From: Liolophura sinensis
Taxonomy: Eukaryota; Mollusca; Polyplacophora; Chitonida; Chitonidae
Length of the DNA: 64,000 nucleotides
Assembly (NCBI RefSeq): GCF_032854445.1
Contig: NC_088295.1
Location: forward strand, 22,057,385 to 22,121,384
Reading direction: 5' to 3'
Part shown: one piece after another, positions 58,831 to 64,000 of the stretch
Numbering within the stretch: the stretch's first letter is position 1
How the letters are laid out: each line of letters begins with the position of its first letter
Made by a program: the position numbers and the translations under genes
The notes under the pieces: model-generated
The model's input: only the letters and a program-made list of their open reading frames with translations
What the model was told of the DNA's origin: nothing
Database searches by the model: none

Positions 58831-58857
58831 GTATGTTGCTCAGATATTACGTCACTA
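58831..58857 (+). repeat. 27-bp direct repeat, copy 2, at the breakpoint of gene B
   Basis: gtatgttgctcagatattac plus gtcacta. Homology to gene C begins at the very next bases (58858). Confidence 0.85.
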
Positions 58858-59254
58858 GTCATCAGAGTTACATGATCAGCACATAAGATTAGCGGCCAAC
58901 TCCAGCAGAAGTTCCATCGATGACAGCTCTGGTGAGGAAGCCCCAGATACCAAACGTTTGTTGTTGTCATCAGGGCGTACTCTGCCCACCTGGCGTTCTC
59001 AGAGACAGTTGGGGAAATTTCGTCGCAACAGTGTGGTAAGAAGGGCCAGTGACAAGAGACTTCGCCGATCACCGTCTGCTCTGAACAGGGCTCCGTCTCT
59101 CTGTCGGACGGCCAGGAGCCCCGAACCTGTCCAAATCAGCTTTGTGCAGACAGATCAATCCCGCTTGATCAACAAGCCTGTGCAGAGAGTGAAAAAGACA
59201 CCCAGCTTACGGCTGAAGAGATTCGTGCAGAAGAAGCTGAAGATAATTCTCTAA
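58858..59254 (+). pseudogene. small gene B: truncated copy lacking exon 1 and the start of exon 2
   Basis: From 58858 the sequence matches exon 2 of gene C (about 61475 onward). The reading frame from HIRLAANSSRSSIDDSSG to KKTPSLRLKRFVQKKLKIIL and the TAA at 59254 is intact over about 125 residues with roughly nine replacements. Exon 1, the intron and about 90 nt of exon 2 are absent; retrotransposon-like sequence and a 27-bp direct repeat take their place. A one-base deletion near 58864 relative to C lies at the edge. Without a start codon it is most likely a pseudogene, unless a new upstream exon has been captured. Confidence 0.8.
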
Positions 59255-60636
59255 CAGTTTTCCCGGTCCTTTTCAGTAAAGCCAATGTTGTTCAGGGCGT
59301 GCTACAAACTGTGCTATGCGGAAAGTGCTTTCCGATTTTTTATGTTTACTACGTTTTATGTTAAGTACACGTTTACATGCTACAGATATATATGTATATG
59401 CGTTTACGTGAGAGAATAAACTTTTCAAACGCACGTGTGTTTTTCTCTTAATTATGTGTCTTATTCATATTTAGTCACATACAGGCATGGTTACAGAGAA
59501 TGCAAGGTAAATGAAGAGAGGTTAGGTCATTTTCATTTCGTCTATCCACCATTTCTTGAAACAATAATTCGTAATCAAAATGACGTAAATATAAAAAGTG
59601 ATCTCCGAAACTGCTACGGTTTCAAGACATTTTAGCGGCAAGATTGAAAGCAAATCTTCTGTCAGTGTTATTCAACAGAAGTTTTCATTTATTATCTTCT
59701 TATCACCATTACAGAGTGAATCCGGCTGTCAAAAACCACAACTCATTTGTTATGACACGTTCATTATCAGTAGGAATTCAGCTTTACTGGTAAAACGCTG
59801 CAGGAGGAGAACGGTCTTATTCCAACGCAAGCATTCTTAACCTGTCACTTCATGGGAACTGTGAAAGTCTATAAGATAAACAGCAGGTGTGAGCTCATGT
59901 GATCCCTGAAAGTGCCTCAAGACCTTTAAGAATGAACGATATTAGTTTCTTCATCAATCTGATATATTCAGGTTTAAGTAGATGTCATATACAGTATATA
60001 TATACGCGAAAGTGGTATTCTTTTCTGTGTTATACCTATTTCAGAAATGCTGTATAAATTATAATCACATTGTTGGTATAGCATTAGAAATCAAACAGGT
60101 TTTTGCGAATTGTTTATATGTCAGCTACTTTAAAATTTTTGTAAATTGTTTAGTTGTTGTGTTTTGCGGGCTAAATCGGGTGTCAGGTACGTCTCAAACT
60201 CTCAAGCACCATAATTCATGTTGAATATACTCCTTTAGGTTCAGCGCTACATATTACAGTAGTAAACACATCTCTGCAACATCTGACAATGCATCTGTTT
60301 ATTTATAATTTTAAGAAGTAACCATTACCACAACCAGTTTAACTTGCTTAAACGTGAACATAAAGTCTACCACTGTATATACATAGAAAAAATTGATTAT
60401 ATGATACAGTTGTCACAGAAAAATATATAAAAAAATTCTGTAATGTTTTGAAAGCAGAGAAGATGAAATTCAGCATTGGGGATATGACACGGACGGACAA
60501 TTTACAACCTCTAGCCATGTTGTCGAGGCCCTTATATACATGGCCAATCACTAGCGCTGAAACCGTCAGGTTATATTTGGCTGTGAAGTCAAAAAAGCTA
60601 TCAGCTCTCGATTGTCAGTGTGGTTTCTAATAGTGG
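59255..60636 (+). repeat. 3' flank of gene B, duplicated downstream of gene C
   Basis: The flank aligns along its whole length with 61870-63239, with small indels and scattered substitutions. It includes a consensus AATAAA at 59415-59420, 161 nt after the stop. The duplication therefore covers gene plus about 1.4 kb of flank. Confidence 0.85.
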
Positions 60637-60966
60637 TTTTCCAATCATGGAACAGTATATCTCACTCTGTTGAACATCAAAGACAGCTCAGTAATCGTCA
60701 TCAATTTATTATTACAGAGAATGGATAGATTACTGACTCGCTGCGGGTGATACACAGGTATGATTTTGAGTTAAGCCATTTCTGTCACCAACAAAGGTGG
60801 AATTCCCTGATGAGATGAGCAGCAGGTGTTAACTCAGATCGTCACTTGAAATCGTGCATGAAACAAAGTGCCCCGCTGAGAAGGCTTCTATAAAACAAGA
60901 CTTTTCACAGCCAATTCTTACATTATCTCATCACCGATTGCTGAGATCAGTCATTTCCATACGAGT
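60637..60966 (+). promoter_or_regulatory. upstream region of gene C
   Basis: It begins with 'ccaatcatggaacagtatat', which recurs at the window end (63957 onward), and contains a TATA box TATAAAA at 60889-60895, about 75 bp upstream of the start codon. This is a good RNA polymerase II core promoter candidate. Confidence 0.5.
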
Positions 60967-61869
60967 ATGGACAGTTTCAACGACGATTCTCTACAAACCA
61001 CTGCCTCCTCCATGGATTTTACCTTTGAAGAACCTCAATGTTTTACAAGTACACCGCTAAAAGTGGCTCCGGATTTTCTCCCAGAAGCAGCCAACCCCAA
61101 CCCCAATGGCTTACCACCTCCAAAGCCTACTGCACCTAAACCCAGGACCGTTATCAGACGTTTGACCATGAATGAGATCACGACTGCTTTGTCACAGAAT
61201 TCGGACACAACAGAACGAAGACTGAGAATATTGAGGTAAACACTTAGTGTATATCAGTAGTTTAAACTGTGCACATTTCTGTGGGGCGAGAGTAGGGAGA
61301 TTGATCCTTTTGGCATTTATTACCGTCGATGTACAACCAAACCCAAAAGAATATTAAAAGCTTCTGTCTTTTTTCATTTCAGTTTTAAACGTCAGAGACT
61401 ACAAGTACGACTCGATCATCTGCAGAGAAAAACCCTGACCTTGAGCGCTCGAGACGAGGCCATCAAGAGACGTCATGCAGAGTTACATGATCAGCGCATA
61501 AGATTGGCGGCCAACTCCAGCGGAAGTTCCATCGATGACAGCTCTGGTGATGAAGCCCTAGATACCAAACGTTTGTTGCTGTCATCAGGGCGTACTCTGC
61601 CCACCTGGCGTTATCAGAGACAGTTGGGAAAATTTCGCCGCAAGAGTGTGGTAAGAAGGGCCAGTGACAAGAGAGTTCGCCGATCACCGTCTGCTCTTAA
61701 CAGGGCTCCGTCTCTCTGTCGGACGGCCAGGAGCCCCGAACCTGTCCAAATCAGCTTTGTGCAGACAGATCAATCCCGCTTGATCAACAGACCTGTGCAG
61801 AGAGTGAAAAAGACACCCAGCTTACGGCTGAAGAGATTCGTGCAGAAGAAGCTGAAGATGATTCTCTAA
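60967..61869 (+). CDS. small two-exon gene C, unknown family (251 aa)
   Basis: Exon 1 (60967-61235) begins MDSFNDDSLQTTASSMDFTF and holds TSTPLK, a P-rich stretch and RRLTMNEITTALSQ. The intron (61236-61382, 147 nt, gtaaac to catttcag) matches gene A's intron in position, phase and length. Exon 2 (61383-61869) has SFKRQRLQVRLDHLQRKTLT (helical), an SSGSSIDDSSGDE acidic serine cluster typical of casein kinase 2 sites, many RR/KR pairs, and the C-terminus KKTPSLRLKRFVQKKLKMIL. A TATA box lies 75 bp upstream and a variant poly(A) signal ATTAAA lies at 62025-62030. The most conserved parts among copies are the N-terminal MDFTFEE region and the last 20 residues. No known family was recognised. Confidence 0.85.
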
Positions 61870-63239
61870 CAGTTTCCACGGTCCTTTTCAGTAAAGCCAA
61901 TGTTGTTCAGGGCGTGCTACAAACTGTGCTATGCGGAAAGTGCTTTCCGGTTTTTTTATGTTTACTACGTTATATGTTAAGAACACGTATACAAGTTATA
62001 GATGTATATGGGTTTATGTGAGAGATTAAACTCTACAAACGCACGTGTGTTTTTCTCTTAATTATGTGTCTTATTCATATTTAGTCACATACAGGCATGG
62101 TTACAGAGAATGCAAGGTAAATGAAGAGAGGTTAGGTCATTTTCATTTCAGCATCTTTTCAAACAATAATTCGTTCTCGAAATGAGGTAAATATAAAAAG
62201 TGATCTCCGAAACTGCTACGGTTTCACGACATTTTAGCGGCAAGATTAAAAGCAAATCTTCTGTCAATATTATTCAACAGAAGTTTTCATGTATTATCTT
62301 CTAATCACCATTACAGAGTGAATCCGCCTGTCAAAAACCACAACTCATTTGTTATGACACGTTCATTATCAGTAGGAATTCAGCTTTACTGTTAAAACGC
62401 TGCAGGAGGAAGACGGTCTTATTCCAACGCAAGCATTCTTAACCTGTCACTTCATGGGAACTGTGAAAGTCTATAAGATAAACAGCAGGTATGAACTCAT
62501 TTCATCCCTGAAAGTGTCTCAAGACTTAAAGGAATGAACGATATTAGTTTCTTCATCAATCTGATGTATTTAGATTTTAGTAGATGTCACATACAGTATA
62601 TATACGCGAAAAAGGTATTCTTTTCTGTGTTATACCTATTTCAGAAATGCTGCATATATTATAATCACATTGTTGGTATAGCATTAAAAATCAAACAGGT
62701 CTTTGCAAATTGTCTATATGTCAGCTACCTTTAAATTTTTGTAAATTGTTTGGTTGTTGGGTATTACGGGCTAAATCGGGTGTCAGGTACGTCTCAAACT
62801 CTCAAGCACCATGATTTATGTTGAATATACTCCTTTAGGTTCAGCGCTACATATTACAGTAGTAAAAACATCTCTGCAACATCTGACAATACATCTGTTT
62901 ATTTAGAATTTTATAAGGAAATAACCATTACCACAACCAGTTAAACTTGCTTTAACGTGAACATAAAGTCTACCACTGTATATACAAAGAAAAAATTGAT
63001 ACAAGATACAGTTGTCACAGAAAAATATGTCAAAAAAATTGCATACAGTTTTGAAAGCAAAGAAAATGAAATTCAGCATTGGAGACATGGCACTGACGGA
63101 CAATTTACAACCTCTAGCCATGTTGTCGAGGCCCTTATGAACATGGCCAATCACTAGCGCTGAAACCGTCAGGTTATATTTGGCTGTAAAGTCAAAAAAG
63201 CTATCAGCTCTCGATTGTCAGTGTGGTTTCTAATAGTGG
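61870..63239 (+). repeat. 3' flank of gene C, paired with 59255-60636
   Basis: Nearly collinear with the flank of gene B up to 'ctaatagtgg', where the two copies part. The poly(A) hexamer here is ATTAAA instead of AATAAA. Confidence 0.85.
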
Positions 63240-63950
63240 ATAGACATACATCGATGTAATAAAATGGATTTTGCGGTTAGTTTAAGATTTAAACTGACAC
63301 ATTGTGGGATACACATTTATGAGCAGGGAACTGAGAACGGTTCTGTGTGTCACAAAGCCCACACGTTGGACAGGATACTGTCGTAATTTGTCAGGGCGAG
63401 CTGGCAAGAAAATCAGGCGTTTTTGATTGTTTTTTCTCCTTGTCACAATGTTTAATATCGATGGTACAGGAGAGCTCCTACGTTTTGTGACGTCGATCAA
63501 GATAGCTATAACATGACAAAATGGCCTCTCCAAATGAGTGTCTAGGTACTGACGATTGTTTGCTGTTTATTTTGTCGAAAAGCTGTGTAGAATTGTTAAA
63601 ATATTTTAGAACATTTCCGGAATACTAGTTTATTAATTAATTCAGCTTGAAACATCTATAAATCCAATTATTATTATTTCTTTTCATTGTGCTTGTCAGG
63701 GCTTCCAGAAACCTGAAGATAATCAATGATCTACCTGGTTTTCCCCCAACTTATCGCTGACGGCATCGTACGAGTGAAGTATTCTTCAGAATAGCGAGGA
63801 ACATCAATTTGATCACCAATAAATATTATTTCTTTTAAATTTCAGTTGATCGCATTATCTTTGTCCATGAGGTGAAACGCAAAACAAGCTGTCAGACTTG
63901 CAAGCAGGTCTTGTCTCATTCGAAAGACACTTCGATTAGAGATTATCCTC
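63240..63950. other. 711-bp segment present after gene C but not after gene B
   Basis: Copy B passes directly from 'taatagtgg' (ending 60636) to 'ccaatcatggaacag', while copy C has about 711 bp between the same sequences. The segment includes a degenerate dispersed element (63697-63828). It is either an insertion in C or a deletion in B. Confidence 0.7.
63697..63828 (-). repeat. dispersed mollusc short element, copy 7 (degenerate)
   Basis: The reverse complement shows 'tattggtgatcaaattgatg', 'ttcactcgtacgatgccgtc' and 'gggggaaaaccaggtagatc', a diverged version of the common element. Confidence 0.45.
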
Positions 63951-64000
63951 TTTTTCAATCATGGAACAGTATATCTCACTCTGTTCAACATCTAAGACAG
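63951..64000 (+). repeat. start of a probable further tandem unit
   Basis: 'atggaacagtatatctcact' followed by 'ctgtt.aacatc.aagacag' repeats the sequence at 60646-60690 that precedes the promoter of gene C, with two mismatches. By analogy a fourth gene copy would start about 280 bp beyond the window end. Confidence 0.6.

Overview
The window looks like nuclear DNA from a mollusc. It is AT-rich and intron-rich, with GT/AG splice sites, and it carries many short interspersed elements of the type repeated through bivalve and gastropod genomes: a tRNA-headed SINE, and several copies of an element ending in a 'cgtaaaacaccaat..aataaataa' tail. No prokaryotic operons, rRNA or tRNA genes or CRISPR arrays were seen. 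The species cannot be named from this sequence alone.

Layout. (1) 1-9.9 kb is gene-poor and holds minisatellites and dispersed repeats. (2) 11.88-17.68 kb, minus strand, is the 3' half of a single-pass membrane protein gene. It has a transmembrane exon, a basic juxtamembrane exon, two probable microexons and a 489-codon terminal exon encoding a proline-rich cytoplasmic tail that ends in a long polyproline run. Two weak candidate upstream exons lie near 31.0 and 34.1 kb. (3) A degenerate Tc1-type transposase (15.3-16.0 kb) sits inside an intron of that gene. A second, full-length Tc1/mariner element with perfect terminal inverted repeats lies at 36.03-37.55 kb; its transposase has three nonsense codons. 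(4) 40.3-52.0 kb, minus strand, is a complete-looking NACHT and WD-repeat domain gene from start codon to stop. Its splice phases agree, but at least eight places need a change of reading frame, most of them packed around the P-loop. Its first intron contains a (TA)n tract and nine copies of a 128-bp satellite. (5) 55.5-64 kb, plus strand, is a tandem family of small two-exon genes of unknown function: copy A intact, copy B missing its 5' half, copy C intact, and the first bases of what appears to be a fourth unit at the window end. Decayed retrotransposon sequence lies exactly where the 5' half of copy B is missing.

The three gene groups show no obvious functional link. The membrane-protein tail suggests SH3/EVH1-type scaffolding. 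The NACHT-WD protein belongs to the STAND class of signalling ATPases. The small paralogues are unassigned. Gene models were built by eye from splice sites and reading frames, so exon edges are approximate where noted.
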